A stretch of 58,213 nucleotides of DNA from Rhodospirillales bacterium (GTDB lineage Bacteria; Pseudomonadota; Alphaproteobacteria; Acetobacterales; Acetobacteraceae), in contig CANHKG010000005.1 in assembly GCA_947460455.1 (NCBI GenBank), forward strand, positions 1 through 58,213, written 5' to 3'. The notes below the pieces were generated by a model. It was not told where the DNA came from and ran no database searches. It saw only the letters and a list, made by a program, of their open reading frames with translations. Position 1 is the first letter of the stretch. Each line of letters opens with the position of its first letter. Positions 1 to 8,400 of this stretch are shown one piece after another. Made by a program: the position numbers and the translations under genes.

Positions 1-1077
1 GGCGACGCCGAGCATGACGGAGGTGTTCATCGTGGCCATGCCGCGGCCGATCAGGCGGTCGGGGAAGATGCCGCGGCCATGGGCCATGATGACGGTGCTG
101 CAGGCGCTGAGGCTGCCGATGGCGATGATCGCGGCCACGGCGAGCCAGGCGGGCGGGTGGGAGAGGGCGGCGAGCAGGGCGAGGATGCTGGCGACCGCGA
201 GCGTTCCGGCGATGGCGATCCATTTGCGGGTATCGAGGATGCGGTCCAGCGGGCCGAAGACCAGCATGCCGATCTGGTAGGCGATGACGGCGGCCAGCAG
301 GACGTGGCCGGCCTGGACCGCGGTGAAGCCGTGCACCTCCCGCAGGAAGGGGCCGCCCCAGAGGCCCTGGATGGTGAAGGTGCAGGCGTAGTTGCAGAAA
401 TTCAGCGCCAGGATGAACTTGAGCGTGGGGTTGCGCAGCACCTCGCCCAGGCCGCGCAGCATCTCGCGCGGGGATTCCGGGGTGCGCGAGAGGAAGGGAT
501 GGCCCGGCGGTGCATCGCGCACGATGAACCATACGGCGATGGCGGCCAGCGCGGTGAAGGCGACCACGGCGCCGAAGAGCGGGCGCCAGCCGACCTGAAG
601 CACGCCCCAGGCGAGCGGGGAGGTGGCCATGAGGTTGCCGAGCAGGCCGATGGCCAGCACCATCGAGGTGACCTGGGAGAACAGGTTGGGCGGGAACCAG
701 CGGGTGATGACCACCATGCTGCCGATCAGCATCACCCCGAAGCCCGCCCCCATCAGCACGCGGCCGGCGAGCAAGGTGGGCCAATCCGGCGCCAGGGCGA
801 ACACCGTGCCGCCGATGGTGGCGAGCACCAGCATGCCGGTGACCGTTTTGCGCGGGCCGTAGCGGTCGAACAGGAAGCCCACCGGGATCTGCATGGCGGA
901 GAAGCCGAAGAAGAAGGCGCCGGTGAGGGCGCCGAGGGCTTCCGGGCCGATGGCGAAGTCTCGCATCAGGTCCAGCCCGATGGTGACGTTGGCGGCGCGG
1001 AAGAAGTGGCTGGCGACATAGGCGGTGGCGAGCGTGGCGACGATGACCAGCGCCTGCCGTTGCAGCTTCTCGGCCAT
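1..1077 (-). CDS. MFS transporter (3' end outside window)
   Basis: Major facilitator superfamily permease of the inner membrane. The reverse-strand frame is open from the ATG at 1077 to the window edge, giving 359 codons with no stop, so the C-terminal part is missing. It begins MAEKLQRQALVIVATLATAY and shows alternating hydrophobic segments. The MFS signature loop between TM2 and TM3 (GFLFDRYGPRK, about residues 67-77) is followed by TM3-TM5 with an RVLMGAGFG stretch. About six and a half helices are visible before a cytoplasmic loop and the second half. The substrate is unknown. It is divergent from the DMT transporter at 1148 across a 70-bp gap that must hold both promoters. The family call is secure and the transported compound is not. 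Confidence 0.9.
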   Translation of the reverse strand, partial: MAEKLQRQALVIVATLATAYVASHFFRAANVTIGLDLMRDFAIGPEALGALTGAFFFGFSAMQIPVGFLFDRYGPRKTVTGMLVLATIGGTVFALAPDWPTLLAGRVLMGAGFGVMLIGSMVVITRWFPPNLFSQVTSMVLAIGLLGNLMATSPLAWGVLQVGWRPLFGAVVAFTALAAIAVWFIVRDAPPGHPFLSRTPESPREMLRGLGEVLRNPTLKFILALNFCNYACTFTIQGLWGGPFLREVHGFTAVQAGHVLLAAVIAYQIGMLVFGPLDRILDTRKWIAIAGTLAVASILALLAALSHPPAWLAVAAIIAIGSLSACSTVIMAHGRGIFPDRLIGRGMATMNTSVMLGVA

Positions 1078-1147
1078 GCGCGGCTGTCTCCCCCGGTTCT
1101 TGGTTGCGGACCTATCACGCGGCGGGGGCGCGGGCTATCCAGCGCGG

Positions 1148-2023
1148 ATGGAGGAAACCCCCGAAGACCGCAGGCGCGGCAATCTGCGCGGCGCGCTGGC
1201 GATGCTCGGCGCGATCGCGCTGTTCATCATCAACGACGCCATGATCAAGCTGGCCAGCGACGGAGTGCCGGCGGCGCAGACGATCGGCGTGCGCGGGGTG
1301 TTCGCCACCACCTGGGTGGTGCTGGCGGTGACGGCGGCGGGGCTGTGGCACCAATCCCACCATGCGCTGGACCGGCGCACGATGGGGCGTGCGGTGTTGG
1401 ACGTGGGCAGCACCTTCACCTACCTGATCGCGCTGTTCCACATGCCGCTTTCGCTGGCAGTGGCGATCGGGCAGACGGCGCCGCTGATGATCCTGTGCCT
1501 TTCGGTGCTGTTCCTGCGCGAGCGGGTGCCGGCGATGCGGTGGGTGGCGGTGGCGGTGGGCTTTGCCGCCGTGCTGCTGGTGGTGCGGCCGGGGAGCGAG
1601 GGGTTCAGCGCCTGGGCGCTGCTGACACTGCTGGGCACGCTGATCAGCGCGATGCGCGATATCTATACCCGCATCGTACCTGCGCGCGTGCCCTCCCTGA
1701 TCATCACGCTGGCAACCGCGGTGGCGGTGACCACGACCGGCGTTTCGCTGACCGCGCTGCATGGCTGGGTGCCGATGACGGGCGAGCAGTGGGCGCTGCT
1801 ATTCGGGGCCTCCGTGTTCCTGGCCGGGGGATACCACCTGGCGATCGTGGCGATGCGGCACGGGGAGGTGAGCTTCGTGGGCGGGTTCCGCTATGCCTCC
1901 CTGCCGTTGGCCGCCGCCGTGGGGTTCGTGGTGTGGGGGCACCTGCCGGACCTCGTTGCCGTGCTGGGGATGGGGGTGATTGTGGGGGCGGGATTGTATC
2001 TGTTCCGGTCGGGGCGGAAGTAA
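1148..2023 (+). CDS. DMT superfamily (EamA) transporter
   Basis: Inner-membrane drug/metabolite transporter of about 10 TM helices in two EamA repeats, 291 aa, the usual family size. The frame is open further upstream to 1025, but that extension is hydrophilic and lies inside the divergent MFS gene. The ATG at 1148 (MEETPEDRRRGNLRGALAML) gives a short cytoplasmic N-terminus directly before TM1, as is normal. The repeat-1 feature LRERVPAMRWVAVAVGFAAV (end of EamA domain 1) is visible near residues 121-140. Substrate not predictable; amino-acid or metabolite efflux is common in the family. The gene ends in a strongly AT-rich spacer. Confidence 0.88.
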   Translation: MEETPEDRRRGNLRGALAMLGAIALFIINDAMIKLASDGVPAAQTIGVRGVFATTWVVLAVTAAGLWHQSHHALDRRTMGRAVLDVGSTFTYLIALFHMPLSLAVAIGQTAPLMILCLSVLFLRERVPAMRWVAVAVGFAAVLLVVRPGSEGFSAWALLTLLGTLISAMRDIYTRIVPARVPSLIITLATAVAVTTTGVSLTALHGWVPMTGEQWALLFGASVFLAGGYHLAIVAMRHGEVSFVGGFRYASLPLAAAVGFVVWGHLPDLVAVLGMGVIVGAGLYLFRSGRK

Positions 2024-2242
2024 TTAGAAGCAAAATAAAATACAATATTGATCGTAAAATACGAATTCGCATTAAAATTATGGATGATGGATCAAAAATA
2101 TTTTGATCCGATTTGGCTGGAAGAATCCGACATTCAGCTCCAACCGGGGCTGCCCGCTTGACCTACATCATGGCAGTCCGGCGTGCCGCCGCCCCATGGT
2201 CTGGCGTGGCTTTCCATCCCGTCCCACGCAAGGAGCTTCTCC
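2024..2242. other. AT-rich spacer with 21-bp palindrome
   Basis: About 85 bp directly after the DMT gene (2024-2110) are AT-rich in an otherwise roughly 70% GC region. It contains a perfect inverted repeat at 2089-2109 with 9-bp arms (GGATCAAAA / TTTTGATCC) around ATA. It lacks the GC-rich stem and U-tract of a standard terminator. It could be a weak terminator, an operator for the following small gene, or residue of imported DNA. No gene is seen here. Confidence 0.5.
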
Positions 2243-2443
2243 ATGGTCAGGAATGTCGGTGGCATCGATCGGGTTCTGCGGATCATCTTGGGGCTTGCCC
2301 TGATCGGGCTCACGCTGGCCGGGATGATCGGATGGTGGGGCTGGATCGGTGTTGTGCCGCTCGGCACCGCGCTGGTTGGCTTCTGCCCGCTTTACCCGCT
2401 GCTTGGCCTCAACACCTGCGCGGCGGGCCGTAGCGCCACCTGA
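2243..2443 (+). CDS. DUF2892 (YgaP-like TM) small membrane protein
   Basis: 66-aa inner-membrane protein matching the DUF2892/YgaP transmembrane domain. It starts MVRNVGGIDRVLRIILGLAL and has two hydrophobic helices, with the typical GFCPLYPLLGLNTC ending that carries two cysteines. The start at 2243 is chosen because AAGGAG lies at 2230-2235; the open frame extends upstream to 2183 without a ribosome site. In YgaP-type proteins this domain anchors rhodanese or other sulfur-transfer domains. Here it stands alone, near a second DUF2892 gene (3101-3304), thioredoxin and an ArsR-type regulator, which suggests a sulfur/redox context. Exact function unknown. Confidence 0.8.
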   Translation: MVRNVGGIDRVLRIILGLALIGLTLAGMIGWWGWIGVVPLGTALVGFCPLYPLLGLNTCAAGRSAT

Positions 2444-2718
2444 TCTGGCGCGCCTGCGTTTGCTTCCGCCTCTCGCAGCGTTTGCTGCGGTGCCGGCCGG
2501 CGCGTGGTGGCTTGCCGCCCAGCGCCCGCCGGTGGTTCCGGTGGCCGCAATGCCCCGGCACGTGCCGGTGACGGTGTTCGGCCCGGGTGCGCCGCCCTGG
2601 CCGAAGCACAGCCCAACCTGCAATCCGAGCGCAGCCGCCGACGAGAAGATCTCCAACGGGTTCGACCGCATCGCCTCCCTGCGGGACGGTCGGATCGAGG
2701 CGGCGGAGCCTGCCGGGA
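2444..2718. other. No confident gene; possible decayed coding DNA
   Basis: Between the DUF2892 gene and the convergent AhpD-like gene. A forward frame runs through to a stop at 2745-2747, inside the neighbouring gene, and contains an ABC-ATPase-like scrap (FDRIASLRDGRIEA), but there is no start with a ribosome site and no full domain. I treat it as intergenic or remnant DNA. Confidence 0.35.
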
Positions 2719-3078
2719 TCAGCCCGCCGGCTGGGCCTTCGCGCTGAACTGGTCGAAGGCCTCAACCGCCTGGGCGGCGTACATGACAGAGGGGCCGGCG
2801 CCCATGTAGATCGCCATGCCGAGCGTCTCCATCACCTCCTCGCGGGTTGCGCCGTTGCGCAGGGCGGCCTCGGCATGGAAGGCGATGCAGGCGTCGCAGC
2901 GCGTGGCAACGCCGATGGCGAGCGCGATCAGCTCCTTGGTTTTCGTATCGAGTGCCTTGGGTTCCAGCGCGGCACGGGCGATGGCGGAGAAGCCCTTCAT
3001 CACCTCCTGTGCGCCGCCGCGCAATTCGCGCAGCGGCGTGGAGAGGGAGGCGGCGAGTTCGGGCCAGTTCTTGTGCAT
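2719..3078 (-). CDS. Carboxymuconolactone decarboxylase/AhpD family protein
   Basis: 119-aa protein of the CMD/AhpD fold. The thiol active-site signature is present: C61-D-A-C64 followed by H68 (ATRCDACIAFH), the CxxC-xxx-H pattern of AhpD-like peroxidase-reducing proteins rather than of true carboxymuconolactone decarboxylase. The start at 3078 (MHKNWPELAASLSTPLRELR) is preferred over an upstream in-frame ATG at 3147 because that extension is low-complexity serine/proline and overlaps the DUF2892 gene. It is the last gene of a reverse-strand group with DUF2892, thioredoxin and the SQR remnant, so a role in thiol or peroxide/persulfide reduction is plausible. The partner reductase is not shown. 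Confidence 0.85.
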   Translation of the reverse strand: MHKNWPELAASLSTPLRELRGGAQEVMKGFSAIARAALEPKALDTKTKELIALAIGVATRCDACIAFHAEAALRNGATREEVMETLGMAIYMGAGPSVMYAAQAVEAFDQFSAKAQPAG

Positions 3079-3100
3079 GATCCGTGATCTATCCGCAGGG

Positions 3101-3304
3101 TTACTTGAAGGCGCAGCCGGCGGGGACGCCGAGGAGCTTGAAGACAACAGCGGCGGGGCAGAAGCCGGTGATGGCGGCCTGGATCATGTTGGCGCCGGCG
3201 AAGGCTGCGACCAGCAGGAACCAGGGGCTGACGAACCAGCCCAGGGCCAGGCTGGCGAGGATGACGAAGCCGGCGAAGGCGAGGACGGCGCGGTCGAGGG
3301 TCAT
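3101..3304 (-). CDS. DUF2892 small membrane protein
   Basis: 67-aa protein of the same DUF2892 family as the gene at 2243, in opposite orientation. It begins MTLDRAVLAFAGFVILASLA, has two transmembrane helices, and carries the GFCPAAVVFKLLGVPAGCAF ending with two cysteines. It sits 14 bp downstream of the thioredoxin gene with a good ribosome site (AGGAGAAACC before the ATG). In sulfide-responsive operons such proteins accompany BigR-type regulators, sulfide:quinone oxidoreductase and persulfide dioxygenase, which matches the surroundings here. Biochemical role unknown. Confidence 0.82.
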   Translation of the reverse strand: MTLDRAVLAFAGFVILASLALGWFVSPWFLLVAAFAGANMIQAAITGFCPAAVVFKLLGVPAGCAFK

Positions 3305-3318
3305 GGCGGTTTCTCCTG

Positions 3319-3756
3319 TCAGGCGGGAAGGTGCTGGCGGGTCCAGCGGACGATCTGCTCGGCCGGCATGGCGCCGGCGGTCTGGGCCAGGACGCGGCCG
3401 TGGTGCAGCAGGAACAGGGCGGGGATGCCGCGCACGCCAAGGCGGGCGGAGACGGCGGGAGCCTGGTCGGCGTTGAGCTTCAGCAGCCGCACCTCCGGCT
3501 CCAGCGCCGCGGCGGCGCGGGCGAACTGGGGCGCCATGCTGCGGCAGGGGCCACACCAGGGGGCCCAGATATCCACCAGCACAGGCACGTCGCCGGACTG
3601 GGCGTGGCGGTCAAAGCCGGCCTCGTCCACCTCGTGGGGGGCGCCGTCGAACAGGCGGGCCTTGCAGGCGCCGCAGAGGGCCTCTGCCCGGCGGTCGGCG
3701 GCGACGCGATTGGTGGCGGCGCAGTGCGGGCAGACAATGTGGTTGGTGGCGGTCAT
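3319..3756 (-). CDS. trxC: Thioredoxin 2 (zinc-finger thioredoxin)
   Basis: 145-aa cytoplasmic thioredoxin of the TrxC type. An N-terminal zinc-ribbon is formed by C9-P-H-C12 and C28-G-A-C31. The thioredoxin fold follows with the active site W67-C-G-P-C71 and the cis-proline region RGIPALFL near residues 109-116. Length matches TrxC (about 140 aa). TrxC proteins reduce protein disulfides and help in oxidative-stress resistance; their zinc site responds to oxidants. The longer open frame upstream (to 4263) is not coding for this protein: it is the remnant oxidoreductase frame. It forms a reverse-strand group with DUF2892 and the AhpD-like gene, opposite the ArsR/RND unit. Confidence 0.93.
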   Translation of the reverse strand: MTATNHIVCPHCAATNRVAADRRAEALCGACKARLFDGAPHEVDEAGFDRHAQSGDVPVLVDIWAPWCGPCRSMAPQFARAAAALEPEVRLLKLNADQAPAVSARLGVRGIPALFLLHHGRVLAQTAGAMPAEQIVRWTRQHLPA

Positions 3757-3852
3757 GTCGGCTCCTTCAAATTCTCGATGCTGGGCTGTTCGGCAACAAG
3801 CATTCGTGGAACGGCCCGCTCTCGCCGCGGACGGCCGGCAGCCAGGGCCATG

Positions 3853-4004
3853 GCCAACCGCGGCCCAGGGGGTGGACGGCACGAAGTGGTATGCCGGGTC
3901 CTGGCCTATCACGGTCAGCCGGGCTTGCGGGCGGCGCTGGGGGCCAGCTCGTAGGCCATCAGGGTGCCCTCCAATCCGGCGCCAAGGACGACGATCTCCG
4001 CCAT
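3853..4004 (-). pseudogene. Frameshifted N-terminal stump of SQR-like FAD oxidoreductase
   Basis: Reading left from the ATG at 4004 gives MAEIVVLGAGLEGTLMAYEL, a Rossmann FAD-binding start, which hits a stop after 29 residues. Immediately the next frame continues RLTVIGQDPAYHFVPSTPW and AAVG, the typical next block of type sulfide:quinone oxidoreductase-like flavoproteins. Homology stops near 3853 and the remaining roughly 350-residue body is absent. So one frameshift and a large deletion have destroyed the gene, leaving its start between the ArsR operator and thioredoxin. SQR oxidises sulfide to persulfide at the membrane. The call rests on motif recall, not a search. Confidence 0.65.
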
Positions 4005-4071
4005 GCTGCTGCTCCTTGCTGCCCGCGTGGTGCCGCTGGCTGCTGGTCGTTGCTTGACTTAATATCAAAAA

Positions 4072-4087
4072 TTGCGTATTTACGCAA
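4072..4087. promoter_or_regulatory. Perfect palindrome, probable ArsR-family operator
   Basis: TTGCGTA-TT-TACGCAA, a perfect 7-2-7 inverted repeat ending 2 bp before the ArsR gene's ATG at 4090. It is flanked by further AT-rich symmetry (AATAT at 4061, ATATT at 4093). It lies between the divergent reverse-strand redox genes and the forward arsR-adaptor-RND genes, where an autorepressor would control both. Confidence 0.7.
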
Positions 4088-4089
4088 GT

Positions 4090-4431
4090 ATGAATATTGA
4101 TGCTGCCCGGATGAACGAAGCCGCCGGATCGGCCAGCGACCTGCTGAAGGCGCTGGGCCATCCGAACCGGCTGATGATCCTGTGCCTGCTGGTGGACCGG
4201 GACCGCTCCGTGGGCGAACTGGCAACGCTGCTGGGCGCGCGCGATTCCACCATCTCCCAGCATCTGTCGCTGCTGCGGCGTGAGGGTTTGGTACGGGCGC
4301 GGCGCGAGGCGCAGACGATCTGGTACGCGATCGCGAGCGAGCCGGCGCGGCGGGTGCTGGAGACGCTGGCCTTGATCTACTGCGCGGCACCGCCTGCCGT
4401 GCCCTTTCCCCCTGGGAGGAACAGCCCGTGA
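4090..4431 (+). CDS. ArsR-family repressor, BigR/SqrR-like
   Basis: 113-aa winged-helix ArsR regulator. The recognition region reads ARDSTISQHLSLLRREGLV (about residues 50-68) and is followed by the wing RREAQTIWYAI. Two cysteines, C32 (MILCLLV) and C98 (LIYC), are 66 residues apart, the spacing I recall for the persulfide-sensing pair of SqrR/BigR (C41/C107). There are no CxC metal-site residues of the classic ArsR/SmtB type. The start is the ATG at 4090; a TTG at 4072 is in frame but is part of the palindromic operator. It overlaps the adaptor gene by GTGA. Probably derepresses the RND pump when reactive sulfur or oxidants accumulate. Family certain, inducer inferred. Confidence 0.88.
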   Translation: MNIDAARMNEAAGSASDLLKALGHPNRLMILCLLVDRDRSVGELATLLGARDSTISQHLSLLRREGLVRARREAQTIWYAIASEPARRVLETLALIYCAAPPAVPFPPGRNSP

Positions 4432-5423
4432 AGACCCTGTCCTTGCATGCCGCCTGGGCCGTGCTGGCCCTGGCGCTGTGGCTGCCCGCCGCCTCGGCGC
4501 AGGAGGCCTTCACCGTGCGGGTGGCGCCGCTGGCCGACCAGAAGGCGGTGTTCGCCACCGTGGAGAGCCTGGACGTGGTGACGGCGCGGGCGCGCATCGG
4601 CGGCACGGTCGGGCGGCTGGCGGTGCGCGCGGGCGATCGGGTGGAGGCCGGCCAGGTGCTGGCGGTGGTGGCTGACCAGAAGCCGCTGCTGCAGTTGGGC
4701 GCGCTGGACGCGCAGCTGGCCGGGCTGCGCTCGGCCCTGGAGCAGGCGCGAGCGGACCAGGCGCGGGCAGAGACACTGTTCCGTCAGGGCTCCGGCCCCA
4801 GGGTGACAATGGACCAGGCGCGCACGGCGGTGGAGGTGGCGGTGGCCACCATCCAGGCACGGCTGGCCGAGCGTGGCGTGGTGGACCAGCAGATTGCCGA
4901 GGGGGCGGTGCTGGCGCCGGTGCACGGGCGGGTGCTGGCGGTGCCGCTGACCGATGGCTCCGTGGTGCTGCCCGGCGATGTGCTGGCGCAGATCGCCGGG
5001 CAGGAGGCAGTGCTGCGGCTGCGCGTGCCGGAGCGCCACGCGGCCTTCCTGCGGGTGGGGGACCGGGTGCGGCTGGATACCGAGGGACGGGTTGCCGGCC
5101 CCGGCTTCGGCACGGTAACGCGGGTGTATCCGCGCATCGAGGATGGGCGCGTGGTGGCCGATGCGACCATGGCGGGGCTGGATGCGTTCTTCGTGGGCGA
5201 GCGGGTAACGGTGTGGATCGGCACCGGGGCACGGCCGGGAATGGTGGTGCCGGCCGGGCTGCTGCGCACGCGCTTCGGGCTGGACTATGCGCTGGTGCGG
5301 CGCGACGGGCGCGCGGTGGAGACGCCGGTGCAGCGCGGCCGGCCAACACCCTCGCCGGAGATGCCGGACGGGGTGGAGATCCTGTCCGGCCTCGCCGCCG
5401 GCGACGTGCTGGCCGCGCCATGA
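4428..5423 (+). CDS. RND efflux periplasmic adaptor subunit (MFP)
   Basis: 331-aa membrane fusion protein linking an inner-membrane RND pump to an outer-membrane channel. A signal peptide (MKTLSLHAAWAVLALALWLP, cleavage near AASAQ) precedes a lipoyl-like half (GGTVGRLAVRAGDRVEAGQV), an alpha-helical hairpin at about residues 90-150, the second lipoyl half and beta-barrel/membrane-proximal domains. The start is GTG, overlapping the arsR stop, so translation is coupled. The stop overlaps the RND gene's ATG. No outer-membrane factor gene is present here, so a TolC-like partner must be encoded elsewhere. Confidence 0.9.
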   Translation: MKTLSLHAAWAVLALALWLPAASAQEAFTVRVAPLADQKAVFATVESLDVVTARARIGGTVGRLAVRAGDRVEAGQVLAVVADQKPLLQLGALDAQLAGLRSALEQARADQARAETLFRQGSGPRVTMDQARTAVEVAVATIQARLAERGVVDQQIAEGAVLAPVHGRVLAVPLTDGSVVLPGDVLAQIAGQEAVLRLRVPERHAAFLRVGDRVRLDTEGRVAGPGFGTVTRVYPRIEDGRVVADATMAGLDAFFVGERVTVWIGTGARPGMVVPAGLLRTRFGLDYALVRRDGRAVETPVQRGRPTPSPEMPDGVEILSGLAAGDVLAAP

Positions 5424-8400
5424 GCATCGACCCGGGCCTTTCCGGCCGGCTGACCGCGGCGACGATCCGCTCGCCGCTGACGCCGCTGTTCCTGATCGCG
5501 GCGCTGGTGGCCGGGATGATCGCGCTGCTGGTGATCCCGCGCGAGGAGGAGCCGCAGATCAGCGTGCCGATGGTGGATATTCTGGTGGCCGCCGACGGGC
5601 TGCGCGCACCGGATGCGGTGGAACTGGTGACCAAGCCGCTGGAGATGATCATCAAGGCGATCCCGGCGGTGGAGCACGTGTACAGCCAGACGCAGGATGA
5701 CCGCGTGATGGTGACCGCGCGCTTCAAGGTCGGCACATCGGAGGATGACGCGGTGCTGCGGGTGCACGACCGCATCCGCGCCAACCTGCAGCGCATTCCG
5801 CCGGGGATCGCCGAGCCGCTGGTGGTGGGCCGCGGCATTAACGATGTGGCGGTGGTGGTGCTGACGCTCTCCCCCGCGCCAGAGGCGGCCGAGCAGTGGA
5901 CCGACCGGCGGCTGTTCGAGCTGGCCGGCAAGCTGCAGGTGGAACTGGCCAAGGTGGAGGACATCGGCACCAGCTACGTGGTGGGCACCAGCCCGGACCA
6001 GATCCGGGTGGAGCCGGACCCGGAGCGGCTGGCGCGCTACGGCGTGACCCTGCAGCAGCTGACGGCCAAGGTGCGCGACGCCAACCGGTCCTTCGTGGCC
6101 GGCCAGGTGCGCGACGGCGGGGCAAGCCGGGTGGTGGCGGCGGGGCAAACATTGGCGGGCGTGCCGGATATCGGCCTGCTGCTGATCGCCACGCGCGACG
6201 GGCGGCCGGTGTATGTCCGCGATGTGGCCGAGGTGCGGGTGGGCGCCGCGGCCGAGGACGTGCGGGTGTGGAATGTCAGCCGCGCCGCCGACGGCACGTT
6301 GCAGCACGCACCTGCGGCCAGCCTCGCGCTGGCCAAGCGCGCCGGCGCCAATGCCGTGGTGGTATCGGGTGCGATCCTGGATCGTGTGGAGCGGCTGAAA
6401 GGGCGGCTGCTGCCGCCGGATATCCGCGTGGAGGTCACGCGCGACTACGGCGCCACGGCCAACGAGAAGGCCAACGAGCTGTTGTTCCACCTGGGCCTGG
6501 CAACCGCTTCGATCGTTGTGCTGATCGCGCTCGCCATCGGCTGGCGCGAGGCGGTGGTGACGCTGGTGGTGATCCCGACCACGATCCTGCTGACCATGCT
6601 GGCGGCGCAGCTGATGGGATACACCATCAACCGCGTCAGCCTGTTCGCGCTGATCTTCTCCATCGGCATCCTGGTGGATGACGCCATCGTGGTGGTGGAG
6701 AACATCGCCCGGCACTGGGGCATGGCCGATGGCCGCCCGCGCCTGCAGGCGGCGGTGGATGCGGTGGGGGAGGTGGGCAACCCGACGGTTATCGCCACGC
6801 TGACGGTGGTGGCGGCGCTGCTGCCGATGTTGTTCGTTTCCGGGCTGATGGGACCCTACATGGCGCCGATCCCGGCCAATGCCTCGGCGGCGATGCTGTT
6901 TTCCTTCTTCGTGGCGATGGCGGTGGCGCCGTGGCTGATGCTGAAGCTGGCCCCCAGGGAGCAGGGGCGGGGTGGGGCGCCGGGCCATGCGCAGGGCGAG
7001 GGAAGGCTGGGTGCGCTCTATCGCCGCGTCGCCACGCCGTTGCTGCGCACGCGGGCGCGGGCCTGGGCTTTCCTGCTGGCCGTGGGAGTGGCCACGCTGG
7101 CGGTGTGCATCGCCTTCTACACGCGCGACGTGACGGTGAAGCTGCTGCCGTTCGACAACAAGAGCGAGTTGCAGGTGGTGCTGAACCTGCCGGAGGGCGC
7201 CACGCTGGAGGAGAGCGAACGGCACCTCTTCGCCGCCGCCGCGATCGCCGCCGCGCTGCCGGAGACGATTTCGGTGCAGATCCATGCCGGCACCGCCGCG
7301 CCGTTCAACTTCAACGGGCTGGTGCGGCACAGCTACCTGCGCCGCGCGCCCGAGCTGGGCGACCTGCAGGTGAACCTCGCGCCCAAGCAGGCGCGCACGC
7401 GCAGCAGCCACGCGGTAGCGCTGGAGCTGCGCCGCCTGCTGGCCGCGCTCGCCCTGCCGGCCGGCGCCACCCTGCAGGTGGTGGAGGTGCCGCCCGGCCC
7501 GCCGGTGCTGGCCACGCTGCTGGCCGAGATCTACGGGCCCGACATCGCCACGCGCCGCGCCGTGGCGGAGGAGGTGAAGAAGGTCTTCCGCACCGTGCCC
7601 TATGTGGTGGACGTGGGCGACAGCTACGGTCATCCGCGCCCGCGTCTGCGCCTGTCCATCGACCAGGAGCAGCTGGAGCATTTCGGCGTGGAGCAGAGCG
7701 ACGTGTACGACACGATCCGCACCCTGTTCAGCCAGCAGCGCGTGGGCACCTCGCATCGCGGGGAGGAGCGCAGCCCGATGGATATCGTGATCGGCCTGCC
7801 GAAGCCGGACCTGGCCTGGAACGGGCGGCTGGCCTCCACCCCGGTGCCGGCGAACACGCAGCCGGGCAGCCGGGCGGTGGTGGAGCTGGGCCAGGTGGTG
7901 CGCGCCACGATGGAGATGGGCTCGCCCGCCCTGTTTCGCCGCGACGGACATTTCGCCGACCTGGTGACGGCGGAACTGGCCGGGCAGTTCGAGGCACCGA
8001 TCTATGCCATCCTGGACATCAACCGCGCGATCGACGGGCACGACTGGGCCGGCCTGCCGAAGCCCGTGATCAGCTGGCGCGGGCAGCCGGCGGACGATGC
8101 GAAGCCGACGCTGCTGTGGGATGGCGAGTGGGAGATCACCTTCGTGACCTTCCGCGACATGGGGGCCGCGTTCGGTGTGGCGATCCTGGCGATCTACATG
8201 CTGGTGGTGGGCCAGTTCCGCAGCTTCCGCGTGCCGCTGGTGATCCTGACGCCGATCCCGCTGACCCTGATCGGCATCGTGCTGGGGCATTGGCTGCTGG
8301 GCGCGGCGTTCACCGCCACCTCCATGATCGGCTTCATCGCGCTGGCCGGGATCATCGTGCGCAATTCGATCCTGCTGGTGGATTTCATCCGCCATGGCGC

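Noticed and set aside
79-2106. 675-codon forward open frame over the first 2 kb
   Set aside because: Antisense to the MFS gene and out of frame with the DMT gene. Composition is G/A/D/R-rich without domains, typical of GC-rich antisense frames.
5285-8395. 1036-codon reverse open frame
   Set aside because: Antisense shadow of the RND permease; His/Arg/Gln-rich, no domain.
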